Assembly (NCBI GenBank): GCA_016197205.1
Contig: JACPWG010000167.1
Coordinates: forward strand, 1-56,173
DNA from: Planctomycetota bacterium
GTDB lineage: Bacteria; Planctomycetota; MHYJ01; WSZJ01; JACPWG01
Length of the DNA: 56,173 nt
Direction of reading: 5' to 3'
The translations under genes and the position numbers were made by a program. Position 1 is the first letter of the stretch. Each line of letters begins with the position of its first letter. Shown piece after piece: positions 17,221 through 25,267 of the stretch. The notes under the pieces are model-generated. The model had not been told where the DNA came from and did no database searches. It saw only the letters and a program-made list of their open reading frames with translations.

Positions 17221-17559
17221 CTATCGACTCTTCTTCCGACGCCGGCCTTCGGTTGACGGCGGGACTCGGACGATGTCCTGCGCACGCATGAGCCGATGCC
17301 CTTCAAAGACCGTCAAGACCGAGACGACCTTGCGCTCCACGCGATAGACGATCCGGTAGCTGCCCTCGATCAGTTCCCGGATCGTTGGATTTTGGATTTC
17401 CGGCACGATCCGGCCCGAGCGCGGGAAGCCTCCTGCGGTGAGGGCCCGGGCGCGCAGGCGCTCGACGAACGCGAGGGCGGTTACGGGCTTGTCCGCGGCG
17501 ATTCGGTCGCCGATCGCCAACAGGTCACGCCGGGCACGCGCGCTCCACTTCAGCTTCAT
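17221..17559 (-). CDS. RelE/ParE-family toxin
   Basis: 112 residues with the ParE/RelE pattern: KWSARARRDLLAIGDRIA, ALAFVERLRARA, GFPRSGRIVPE, then IRELIEGSYRIVYRVE and a final strand VLTVFEGHRL. Members inhibit ribosome-bound mRNA translation or gyrase; the exact target cannot be told from sequence. The ATG overlaps the antitoxin stop by four bases (17556-17559), so translation is coupled. A basic tail (GRRRKKSR) extends beyond the family core. Together with the upstream Phd-like gene this is a type II toxin-antitoxin pair. Confidence 0.88.
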   Translation of the reverse strand: MKLKWSARARRDLLAIGDRIAADKPVTALAFVERLRARALTAGGFPRSGRIVPEIQNPTIRELIEGSYRIVYRVERKVVSVLTVFEGHRLMRAQDIVRVPPSTEGRRRKKSR

Positions 17560-17843
17560 GAGTGCGTCCCGAACCGCTCCCGTAGCTCTCGCCGCATCGC
17601 CGAGTCGCTGACCACGCGGCCCTCCCGAACGTCACCCATGCCTTCGGCGATCGCGCCGAGAAAGGCTTGCCGCTCCTGCATGCGATCGAATTCCTCCGGT
17701 CCGACCAGCACTCCCGCAGGTTTCCCGTTCAGTGTGACGATCACGGGCCGTTGGGAGTCACGAAGCGTGCGAAAGACACTCGATACCCGGGCCTTGAACT
17801 CGGCGAGAGGGATAATGTCCTGGGATACCTGAATCGGCTTCAT
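17556..17843 (-). CDS. Phd/YefM-family antitoxin
   Basis: 95 residues. The N-terminal Phd/YefM fold (MKPIQVSQDIIPLAEFKARV, then PVIVTLNGKPAGVLVGPEEF) binds DNA, and the C-terminal tail (from about residue 55) would neutralise the toxin. The start at 17843 has GAGGAG seven bases upstream; the GTG-region start at 17858 is less likely. Autoregulation is likely, because a palindrome sits between the -10 box and the ribosome-binding site. Confidence 0.88.
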   Translation of the reverse strand: MKPIQVSQDIIPLAEFKARVSSVFRTLRDSQRPVIVTLNGKPAGVLVGPEEFDRMQERQAFLGAIAEGMGDVREGRVVSDSAMRRELRERFGTHS

Positions 17844-17859
17844 GCTGTGGCTCCTCAAC

Positions 17860-17907
17860 AGGTCCGATTAGAGACCTGATTATAGGCCAACGGGCCGCAG
17901 GATGCAA
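17860..17907 (-). promoter_or_regulatory. Toxin-antitoxin promoter and candidate operator
   Basis: On the minus strand: TTGCAT (17902-17907), 17 bp, TATAAT (17879-17884). Just downstream, CAGGTC and GACCTG arms (17859-17878, 8-nt spacer) form a palindrome where an antitoxin would bind. Confidence 0.75.
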
Positions 17908-18191
17908 ACGACTCTTCACGGTCGGCGGCGGGCCCCTGTGCGCTCCGAACCGGGCCTGGAGAGCCAAGCCGGCCGGAAAGGGCGCCCCCGGAGGGAGTGC
18001 AACCGGTCGCGCTTCGAGTTCCTTGCCGCAGCGGAGCCCGGCACGGTCGATGCCCGATGCCAAGCCGACGGTCGCATGCCGGCTTCAGCAAGGTACGCGT
18101 CATCTGAATTTCCCCTCCCGCGGAGCTGGCCAAGCGTCCCTGCGACCGCCGCTGCGCGGGCTCCTTCGGTGCGTAAGGCGGGATGTAGTCC
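17908..18191. other. Gene-free spacer
   Basis: No repeat, RNA or convincing coding sequence recognised between the divergent promoters. Confidence 0.4.
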
Positions 18192-18221
18192 TTGCCTCGC
18201 ATCAGCGAGTCCCTGTAGAAT
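18192..18221 (+). promoter_or_regulatory. Sigma-70 promoter for the 18251 gene
   Basis: TTGCCT (18192-18197), 18 bp, TAGAAT (18216-18221), 29 bp before the ATG. Confidence 0.7.
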
Positions 18222-18250
18222 GCGCATGTCCCGTTCAAAGGAGGAGCGCC

Positions 18251-18628
18251 ATGGGACGCATCTTCGACTCGATCCATGTGGGGAAAGAGCGTCTGTACAC
18301 ACTCTTTGACACCGGCGCGAAAAATAGCTTCATCTCCGCCCGCGCGGCGGCTGCGGGCCAGGTGGCCGAGCTGGCGGGAAGACAAGTTGCCGAAATCGGC
18401 GGCAAGCGGCATCGGCTTCGCCAAGGGTGCTTTCTGGAAGGCACTCTCAGAAAGCGGCATGTCGTGGTCAGGGCCTTCGTCCTCCCCGAGATTGGGGTGG
18501 ACGGCGACGGCCGGCCGATCGACGTCATCTTTGGCGCCGACGACATGCAAAACTACGGCATCCGTCTGATTCCGAAGGAAGAACTGCTTGACTTGTCGCA
18601 TTTTCAGCGGAGCTTTGTCGAATTCTAA
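18251..18628 (+). CDS. Retropepsin-like aspartic protease, single domain
   Basis: 125 residues with the aspartyl-protease signature near residues 18-28 (LFDTGAKNSFIS) and a second hydrophobic-Gly element, VIFGADDM, where retropepsins have the flap-distal IIG motif. One active-site motif implies it works as a homodimer. ATG with AAAGGAGG nine bases upstream. No signal peptide, so cytosolic. Orphan: its own promoter lies upstream and the next gene is about 440 bp away. Substrate unknown. Confidence 0.75.
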   Translation: MGRIFDSIHVGKERLYTLFDTGAKNSFISARAAAAGQVAELAGRQVAEIGGKRHRLRQGCFLEGTLRKRHVVVRAFVLPEIGVDGDGRPIDVIFGADDMQNYGIRLIPKEELLDLSHFQRSFVEF

Positions 18629-19069
18629 ACGCCGGAGGATTCCGGACCGTCGATGGTCAGTTTCGTCCCTCGGCGTCCTCCTTTAGTGCCTTGTCAAGCT
18701 CCCCAAGCCGCTCGCGTAAGCCCCGTTCTGCCTTGGCGCGGCGGCCACGACCGCCGCTACCCGGGTCGGATTGGAAATGGGTACGTGTCCCCTGATAACG
18801 GAGAACTGCCTTGAAGTTTTCGCATTTTGCGAATATGATGGGGGTCCCTGGGGACATTCGGGCGAGACTGCGAGGTCATCCCTCAAGGGGGCGTACTTCG
18901 CCGTCTACTGCGTCCTCCCGGTGGGTGGGGTTCCAGGAATTCAATTCTGCCAGGCCTATGGTGGCGCGAGGATGCCTCTCTCAGGGTCGATGCTCAAGGC
19001 CGGTTCAAGCAACCCTGCACCGATACGCGCGAAGGAGAGACTCCCCATGCTCCTGTCCAGAGGCTGAGG
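18629..19069. other. Spacer with degenerate sequence
   Basis: Contains GTACGTGTCCCCTG (18781-18794), identical to 16680-16693. Somewhat lower GC around 18790-18860. Short frames on both strands (for example minus 18657-18857) have no recognisable homology and are not called. Possibly a decayed mobile element or gene. Confidence 0.4.
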
Positions 19070-19390
19070 ATGGAAATCACGGGTCGAAGTCGACTGGTGG
19101 CGGCGTGCGAGCATCGGCCTGAGCTCGGCACGGGGATCCGGACCTGGGTCCGGACTACGCTGACCGCGGAATGGGCGTCATTCAACGATATCAAGAAGAC
19201 GCACCCCAGCGCAGAGGAACATGTCGGCTTGGTTGCCTTCAAGGTTTGGAGTCCGGCGCCCAACATCTCTCGGGGTCAGGGGAGATACCTACTCCTGGTC
19301 AGGGTCCACTTCGCGCAGAACCTTGTTCATGTCGATAGTGTGGAACTGGAGAGGGACGCGCGTAGACGATGGGATGCGCGCAAGAAGTAA
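19070..19390 (+). CDS. higB: HigB-like mRNA interferase toxin
   Basis: 106 residues. HigB features are WVRTTLTAEWASFNDIKKTHPSAEE (the W...DIK..P pattern), a FKVW strand and RYLLLVRVHFAQNLVHVDSV. The C-terminal THAEYD-type ending is replaced by ELERDARRRW, so activity may be altered. HigB toxins cleave ribosome-associated mRNA. GAGG lies six bases before the ATG. The downstream HTH gene, 57 bp away, is its antitoxin, in the toxin-first order typical of higBA. Confidence 0.75.
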   Translation: MEITGRSRLVAACEHRPELGTGIRTWVRTTLTAEWASFNDIKKTHPSAEEHVGLVAFKVWSPAPNISRGQGRYLLLVRVHFAQNLVHVDSVELERDARRRWDARKK

Positions 19391-19447
19391 CGGTCCCGGG
19401 TCCCTGCCCTGTCCCCCTCACTTCACCCTTACGAAGAGGCACGAAAC

Positions 19448-19876
19448 ATGCCTACCGCTACGACCCGGTTGCAGGAGCCCGAATCATCATATTACCGATT
19501 GGTTCGGACCCTTCCGCTACGACCGATTCGCTCGGCACACGAGTTGCGCCGTGCCCTCGAGGCGCTCGACGTTCTCCACGCGAAACAGAGACGAGGCAAG
19601 GACGAGGAGGACTACCTGAACATCCTGAGCGATATCGTGGCGAAGTACGAAGAGAAGCACTTTGCGATCCCCTCGGCGTCGGACGCGGAGATATTGCGAT
19701 ATTTGATCGCGGAGAAAGGCGTCTCGCAGAGCGAGGTCGCCCTTGCAACTGGGATCGCGATTTCTACCATCTCCCAGGTGGTGGGCGGGAAACGGACGAT
19801 CCCTCGATTCAAGATCGGCCCGCTCGCCAAGTACTTCCACGTATCGCCGTCCGTTTTCACGTTCGACAAAACGTGA
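19448..19876 (+). CDS. higA: HigA-like antitoxin with HTH domain
   Basis: 142 residues. An N-terminal helical region (SAHELRRALEALDVL, EDYLNILSDIVAKYE) is followed by an HTH_XRE-like domain at about 82-140: AEKGVSQSEVALATGIAISTIS and GKRTIPRFKIGPLAKYFHVS. This is the long HigA form with an extra N-terminal segment. GAAGAGG is eight bases before the ATG. Expected to bind HigB and repress the operon. Confidence 0.85.
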   Translation: MPTATTRLQEPESSYYRLVRTLPLRPIRSAHELRRALEALDVLHAKQRRGKDEEDYLNILSDIVAKYEEKHFAIPSASDAEILRYLIAEKGVSQSEVALATGIAISTISQVVGGKRTIPRFKIGPLAKYFHVSPSVFTFDKT

Positions 19877-19987
19877 TGGAGGTGACACGATTGTCTGCCA
19901 AACGGAATTCAGGAGGGAAATGAGGGAAAGTCACTATTGAGGGGCAGATAAATGGTGGCTGTCCCTCTTATTCCAGATGAGACAGGC

Positions 19988-20271
19988 ATGTCCGCTTTTT
20001 TTCAAGCTATTCTAGAACGCACTTTCCGGATGAACCGAAACTCCAGAAAGAGCTACTGTGGAAAGGCCTGAGTGTCGCGACGGGACTCGCAGCCACTGTG
20101 CTGTGTATCGCGATACCCAGTGCCGCACCCGCTCTAGCGTATCTCGCAGGTTCAGCAACAGTCTGGGAAGGGATGGACTACGTGCGAGCAAGGAGATCGA
20201 TCCATGATGAGCTGAAACAGGCTGCTCATTGGTTTCCGTGGTATTCGCGATCGAAAGCGGGCCGTGTCTAG
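19988..20271 (+). pseudogene. Small membrane protein gene with a frameshift at a T7 run
   Basis: ATG at 19988 (MSAFF...) reaches a T7 run at about 19996-20002 and then stays in a frame that soon stops. A -1 shift in that run opens an uninterrupted frame to the TAG at 20269. That frame is protein-like: THFPDEPKLQKELLWKG, a hydrophobic span (ATGLAATVLCIAIPSAA), then WEGMDYVRARRSIHDELK and HWFPWYSRSK. The shifted frame has an in-frame TGA just upstream and no ATG of its own before residue 60. Either a decayed gene, a sequencing error in the homopolymer, or programmed slippage. About 94 residues if joined. Family unknown. Confidence 0.4.
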
Positions 20272-20359
20272 TTCTCTGTTCCGGACCGTGTGTGCGCCGT
20301 GAGAGGTGCTCTTGATCAGCGGGTGGAAGTCCCGCCCCGGCGGTCATGGCTCCAGCCTC

Positions 20360-23300
20360 TCACCGCATCGCCCCCGGCGCCGTCACCCAGGCCTCCCAGT
20401 CCTTCTGAAAGTCCGCGGGCTCGAGGTCGCCGAAGGCGTCCTGGTAGGCCGTCGCGCTGTCTTTTGTCTTCTTCAGGCTCGCGTAGAAGCGGTCCAGCCG
20501 CCCCTTGTAGCGCGCCAGCTCCGTCGTCCAAAGAAAGTAGCACACAGCCCAGCCCTGCGCGTAGCAGAGCTGCGAGGAGGCGTAGTACTGCGACTGCGTG
20601 TACTTGAAGAACTTCGCGAAGGGGATCTGGTTTCCCTGGCGCACGGCCTCCTTGATGTCGCCGGTGCGATCCCGATTCACGCCGATCGTCAGCCGACCGT
20701 CCGTCTCGAAGTTCCCCCCGTAAAAGTACTCCGCAACCCCTTCGTTCAGCCAGGTCGGGATCTCCACGTCGCCGCCCAGGTACAGGTGCATGTACTGATG
20801 GCTCGCCTCGTGATACAGAATGTTGAAGGTCTTGCGCCGGCCCTCGTCCGTGGTCTTGTAGCAGGCAAGCTCGTTCTGCGCCGGGCTGAAGTAGGCGGCC
20901 GCCCCGCTGACTTTGTTGGCCGTTGCGTAGGCGTCGAACTCGCCGAAGGTCTTGAAGGCCTTTACGGTGAAACGCGTATAGCCGCTCGCCTCGCCCGCTT
21001 CCCGAGCCGCGGCGTTCAGATCCAGCGGAAAACGGCGCTGGTACTCGCCCAAGATCGCCTCCAGGTGCTTCCCCAGCAGCTCCGCAAACCCGCGGTCGCA
21101 GTTGTACTGAATCTCGTAGTGGGCGGTCGTGAAGGAACTCCAGCCAGGTGGCAGTGCGCTTGCGCCTGACCCACCCGCGCGGCTGCCGAGCTTCCGCACC
21201 TGCTCGTCATTCAAAAACGCGAACCCGCGCCCGATTTGGCGAAACGTGTCGGCTTTGCGCTCGGCATACTTCTTCCCGCTCTCAAGGAGCAACGCGAACG
21301 CCTCGCCGTACCCCTGCACCACCATGACCTGGTGCAAGCCGCCCCCGGAGGCCTCGATTTGCAGCCATGCCGCCGGCAGGCGATTCACCGTCTCCCGCTG
21401 AGGCCGCGCGGCCTGCGCCGGATCGTACCTCGAATTCCGTTCCTGCTCGTACGCGCGGTAACTGTCGAGGGCCTCGTCGAGCGATGCCGCCCTGGCCAGG
21501 TACAGCGCGGTGAGGGTGAGGGCGAAGCCCTCCGCGTCGTTCTCGGGTGCGGCGAAAGCGACCACCGGCTTCACCCGCTGGTCGGTGCGGTATTCTGGGT
21601 TGTCTTCTTTGGGGGGAGGAATCGACTTCCAGCGTTCGGGTGGCGTGAATAGGATGCCGTACTCGGCGTTGACGTAGGCGTGCTCCGCGATCGGAGCGGC
21701 GGGTCCGGTGCGCGGCGGGCGCGGCGGCCGGGTCCCGCCCACCGGGGGGCGATCGGAGCCGGGGCGGCTCGCCTCGCCGGGAGAGGCCGACGCCGGAGCC
21801 GCCGGCCCCGCGCCCGCGGCGATGGCCGCGCCCCCGCCGGAGCGGCGGGCCAACACAAGGTCGTCGATGTAGACCTCGCCGCCGGCCTCCTCCGGGAAAT
21901 GCCAGATCGTGATGCTCCGGACCTTCCCCAGGTCCGGGGTGCCTCCCTTGCGCAGGCTCGCGATCGACCCGCGCACCTGCTTCGCCCCTGCCTCCGCGAG
22001 GGGGACGTCCAGCAGCAGGAAGTCCTCGGTGGAGCTCTCGATGCGGACCTCGAAGCGCCCCTTGGAGGGGCGGACGACTTGGACCCAGAGCGAAAGCTCC
22101 GCATAGCCGCGCAGATTTGCGCCGTTCAGCGATAGACTCAGCCCGCCGGTTTCGGCCTCCCCGATCGTCCACTCCAAGGCCCCGGACCCGGAGCCCACAT
22201 GGTCCGGGTCGGTCGTGCGCCGCGTCTGCGTATTCGTAACCTGCCAGCGATCGAGGTCGTCGGGGCGTTCGAAGTCGGCGAGGACCCAGGCGATGACGCG
22301 CCGGCACTCCGCAAGGCGCGCGGTGATTTTTTCCGAGTCCGGCGACTTCCCCAGCCGGCCGAGCGCGGCCTCCAGGGCGGCCACGGCCGCCTCCGGCCGG
22401 TCGCGCTGCAGCGCTTGCTCGGCCTCCGCCAGGACCTCGGCCGCGAGCCCCGCGCGCGCCCGTCCCCGCACTTCGTCCGCGTACCGCCGGTCGGACGCGG
22501 CCAGACCGGGAGTCGGTGCGCGCACCGTCGCCAAACGGTCGAGCGCGGCAGCCGGCCGGCCTCCCGCCACGAGCCCCTCGGCCTCCGCGACTCCCGCGCG
22601 CCAGGCGACGAGGGAGGCCAGACTCAGGCGAGCGGCGTAGTAGGGGCGAAGCTCCGCTGCCGACTCGCCGGCCTGCTCCGCCGCGGTCCACTCGGCCTGC
22701 GCGCCGGCTGCGTCGCCCGTCTCCAGCAGGAAGACCGTCAGCGCGGCGTGCCAGGGTTCCTTCCGCCCCAGGATTTCCTGAGCGAGGACGCGCAGGCCGG
22801 CGGGTGGCAACACAGCCCAGGCCTTGACGACCTGTCCGCCTCCCACGCGCACTTGGACGCCCTGCGGTGACGCGCCGCTCACGGTGCCGCCGGCGATCTC
22901 CAGCCCGGGGACCGAGCCGGCGTCGAGGACGCGCGTCGCCGCGGAGAGGCCCGCGATCAACCGTACCCGGAACGCGGCCAGCCGGTCCAGGCCGGCGCCG
23001 TAGGCCCGCCAGAGCGCTTGCTCTTCCGCGCCCGTTTCCGCGCCGGGGATTGGGACCAGACGCTTCGCCTCTTCGATCCGCCACTGGCGGACGTGGTCGG
23101 CGATCCGCCGGACCAAATCGGCCTGGGCATCCAGGGGAAGTACCGGACTTGCCGGTTCCTCGATCGGGGGCGTGTCCGGGGCGGCGGTGGCCGGGTCCTG
23201 CGGCTTGTTCCCGGGCGCGGCGGCCGCGGTGTCCGGCGCGCTCGCGGCCGGCTCCAGTTTCCGCTGCTCGTGCCACGACCGGAGTTCCCGAATCGCGTCG

Positions 23301-25156
23301 TCGATCTCCGCGGAAAGCTGGGGCAGGTTCCATGCGCGGGCCGTTTCGATGTGCTCTACGGCCGCCTCGAGTTTTCCGGTCGCGGCCAGCTCCCGGGCCT
23401 CGCGCCCGAGGTTGGCCAGGGCGAGGGCCGCCTCGGACCCAAGTTGGCGGTCCAGGTCGGCGAGCCCTTCGGCAAGCTGGGGGTCGGACCCGAGCTCGCG
23501 CCGGAACTCGGCAAGCCGCTTGGCGACCGCGGCATACTGCCGTTCGCGCGTCAGGGCCGACAGCTCCTGGCCCAGGGCGGCAAGCTGCCGCGCCGCGGTC
23601 GCGGCGGCCTCCTTGCGCACGCGCGCGGCGAGGGCGCGGGCGCGGTCGGCGGCGGGAGAGCCGGTTGCGCCCGCGACGAATTCGTCGCAGGCGGAGAGGA
23701 GTTTCCGCAGGTCGAGGGGCTGGGCGCGGCTCATTGCCTCCAGCTCGTCGTAGCGCGCGGCGCGAGCGCGCTCTTGCTCGGCTTCCCGAGTGGCGCCGGC
23801 TTGGCCTTGATCTACGGTGTCAACTGTACGTTGAGGGCGGCGGGCGGGCCAGAAAAGCAGGGCAGCGACGGCGCAGAGAGCGAGCGCTCCGCAGGCGGAG
23901 GCTGCGACCACCCACGTGGGCCGGGGGCGCCCGCCGGGTCGCGTATCGCGTGGGGCAATCGCGCCCGGTGTCCGCGCGCGGGCGCCAACGGGTCGCGTAC
24001 CGCCCGCTGGTGTGCCCGGGGCTCGCGTGCCGGCGACGGGAGTGCCCCGGGCGGGAGTGCCCGGGGCTCGGGTGCCGCCGACGGGAGTGCCTCGGGCGGG
24101 AGTGCCGGGGGCTCGCGTCCCGCCGACGGGAGTGCCCCGGCCCGGTGTGCCCCGGCCCGGAGTGCGCGGAGGTTCCTGCGGTCGCGCGATCGCGCCGGCG
24201 CGGCCTGGAGTGGATGCCGTAGCTGAGGCGCCGCCCTGTTCCAGTGCGAGTCCGAAGGCCTCTTCCGCCGTGAGCGGGGCCGGCGCGCGCGGTGCCGGCG
24301 GCGGCGGCGGCGGCGGCGAGGCCGGCGGCGCAGGGGTGACAGGAGTGCCGGGTGCGCCGGGGCCTTCGACCGGTAGGGTGGCCAAGGCGGGCGGGGCAGG
24401 CGCCAATGGCGGCGGTCCTGGGAGTGGCGGCGGTGGGTGCGGCGAAGCAGGCGGGGGCGAACTCGGCAAGCTCGGCAGGTCCGTCAGACCCGGCGGTGCC
24501 GGCAGTTCAGGCGCCGCGGAGAGCGGCAAACCTGCCTGCGAATGCGGAAGTGGAGCGGGCGGCGGAGCCGCACGCGCGAATTGCGGCGCGTTGGGACCTG
24601 CGAGGGACGGCGGCGGAATCGGAGGGGGGGCGGCCACGGGTTCGATCGAGCCAGGAAGTTCGGAAGCGTGACTCGCCGCGCGTTCCGTCACGGTTTGCCC
24701 CACGGGCTCGGGGCAAGTCCTGAGGCCGATTTCGGGTCCCGCGGGAGTCGCGGGCATCGCCCCGGCCCCCGCCTGGCCTCCTTCGTCCGGGCCTGCAGTC
24801 GCAGGACTCTGCTCGATCGCCAGGCTCTCAGGGATTGTCCTGGCAGCATCGACTTCGGCCGCCGGGCCCGTGCCCGCGGTTGCCGGGGGCGAAGGGAGCG
24901 CAACGGGTTCCGGGAGGGGCTGCTCCAACACGAGCGCACCGCCTTCAGGGGCCTGGGGACCCTGCGTGTCGGGTTTCAGGAGAGACTCGAGCGTCTCCAA
25001 GTCCGCGCTCCGGATGAACCCCCTTTCGAGTAGGATCGACCCCAGCGGCCGCTGCGTCCGGTCACTCTCCCGCAAGCACTCTTCCATGTGCTCCTGAGTG
25101 AGCAGCCCACGCTGTACCGCGATTCTTGCGAGGAGCCAGAGCCGTTCCGTCGACAT
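20360..25156 (-). CDS. Giant membrane-anchored protein: MshEN-like domain, repeats, gluzincin metallopeptidase
   Basis: 1598 residues. An MshEN-like (GspE N-terminal) helical module occupies 1-62 (VQRGLLTQEHMEECL and LGSILLERGFIRSADLETL). A Pro/Ala-rich tract follows, with a 15-residue tandem repeat (GTPVGGTRAPGTPAR) at about 325-390. A transmembrane helix lies at about 412-432 (VVAASACGALALCAVAALLF), then Ala-rich helical repeats. A jelly-roll carbohydrate/galactose-binding-like domain lies at about 965-1103 (FERPDDLDRW to YIDDLVLARR), then a beta domain (1140-1300). A peptidase-MA/DUF1570-like zinc peptidase ends the protein: HEASH near 1449 with distal NEGVAEY near 1473. The topology places the regulatory module in the cytoplasm and the peptidase outside. 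Own promoter; GGAGG seven bases before the ATG. A substrate cannot be proposed. Confidence 0.85.
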   Translation of the reverse strand: MSTERLWLLARIAVQRGLLTQEHMEECLRESDRTQRPLGSILLERGFIRSADLETLESLLKPDTQGPQAPEGGALVLEQPLPEPVALPSPPATAGTGPAAEVDAARTIPESLAIEQSPATAGPDEGGQAGAGAMPATPAGPEIGLRTCPEPVGQTVTERAASHASELPGSIEPVAAPPPIPPPSLAGPNAPQFARAAPPPAPLPHSQAGLPLSAAPELPAPPGLTDLPSLPSSPPPASPHPPPPLPGPPPLAPAPPALATLPVEGPGAPGTPVTPAPPASPPPPPPPAPRAPAPLTAEEAFGLALEQGGASATASTPGRAGAIARPQEPPRTPGRGTPGRGTPVGGTRAPGTPARGTPVGGTRAPGTPARGTPVAGTRAPGTPAGGTRPVGARARTPGAIAPRDTRPGGRPRPTWVVAASACGALALCAVAALLFWPARRPQRTVDTVDQGQAGATREAEQERARAARYDELEAMSRAQPLDLRKLLSACDEFVAGATGSPAADRARALAARVRKEAAATAARQLAALGQELSALTRERQYAAVAKRLAEFRRELGSDPQLAEGLADLDRQLGSEAALALANLGREARELAATGKLEAAVEHIETARAWNLPQLSAEIDDAIRELRSWHEQRKLEPAASAPDTAAAAPGNKPQDPATAAPDTPPIEEPASPVLPLDAQADLVRRIADHVRQWRIEEAKRLVPIPGAETGAEEQALWRAYGAGLDRLAAFRVRLIAGLSAATRVLDAGSVPGLEIAGGTVSGASPQGVQVRVGGGQVVKAWAVLPPAGLRVLAQEILGRKEPWHAALTVFLLETGDAAGAQAEWTAAEQAGESAAELRPYYAARLSLASLVAWRAGVAEAEGLVAGGRPAAALDRLATVRAPTPGLAASDRRYADEVRGRARAGLAAEVLAEAEQALQRDRPEAAVAALEAALGRLGKSPDSEKITARLAECRRVIAWVLADFERPDDLDRWQVTNTQTRRTTDPDHVGSGSGALEWTIGEAETGGLSLSLNGANLRGYAELSLWVQVVRPSKGRFEVRIESSTEDFLLLDVPLAEAGAKQVRGSIASLRKGGTPDLGKVRSITIWHFPEEAGGEVYIDDLVLARRSGGGAAIAAGAGPAAPASASPGEASRPGSDRPPVGGTRPPRPPRTGPAAPIAEHAYVNAEYGILFTPPERWKSIPPPKEDNPEYRTDQRVKPVVAFAAPENDAEGFALTLTALYLARAASLDEALDSYRAYEQERNSRYDPAQAARPQRETVNRLPAAWLQIEASGGGLHQVMVVQGYGEAFALLLESGKKYAERKADTFRQIGRGFAFLNDEQVRKLGSRAGGSGASALPPGWSSFTTAHYEIQYNCDRGFAELLGKHLEAILGEYQRRFPLDLNAAAREAGEASGYTRFTVKAFKTFGEFDAYATANKVSGAAAYFSPAQNELACYKTTDEGRRKTFNILYHEASHQYMHLYLGGDVEIPTWLNEGVAEYFYGGNFETDGRLTIGVNRDRTGDIKEAVRQGNQIPFAKFFKYTQSQYYASSQLCYAQGWAVCYFLWTTELARYKGRLDRFYASLKKTKDSATAYQDAFGDLEPADFQKDWEAWVTAPGAMR
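23988..24182 (-). repeat. 45-bp coding tandem repeat
   Basis: About four units of a 45-bp repeat, the last two partly degenerate, encode GTPVGGTRAPGTPAR-like 15-residue blocks in the extramembrane linker of the 20360-25156 gene. Nucleotide identity between units is high, so copy number may vary between strains. Confidence 0.75.
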
Positions 25157-25197
25157 CGCGAGTCCTCCGAACCCTTGCCCTTGGAGCCCCGCGCCCG

Positions 25198-25226
25198 ATT
25201 CTAGCGGTCCGCACAGTCTCGGGCAA
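25198..25226 (-). promoter_or_regulatory. Sigma-70 promoter of the 1598-residue gene
   Basis: Minus strand: TTGCCC (25221-25226), 17 bp, TAGAAT (25198-25203), 41 bp before the ATG. Confidence 0.8.
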
Positions 25227-25267
25227 GGAGAATCCCAGCTCCCGGGCAGGCCCTCGGTCCTCTCCCT

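Noticed and set aside
18657..18857. Minus-strand 66-codon frame
   Set aside because: Overlaps the repeated GTACGTGTCCCCTG motif, no ribosome-binding site or recognisable pattern.
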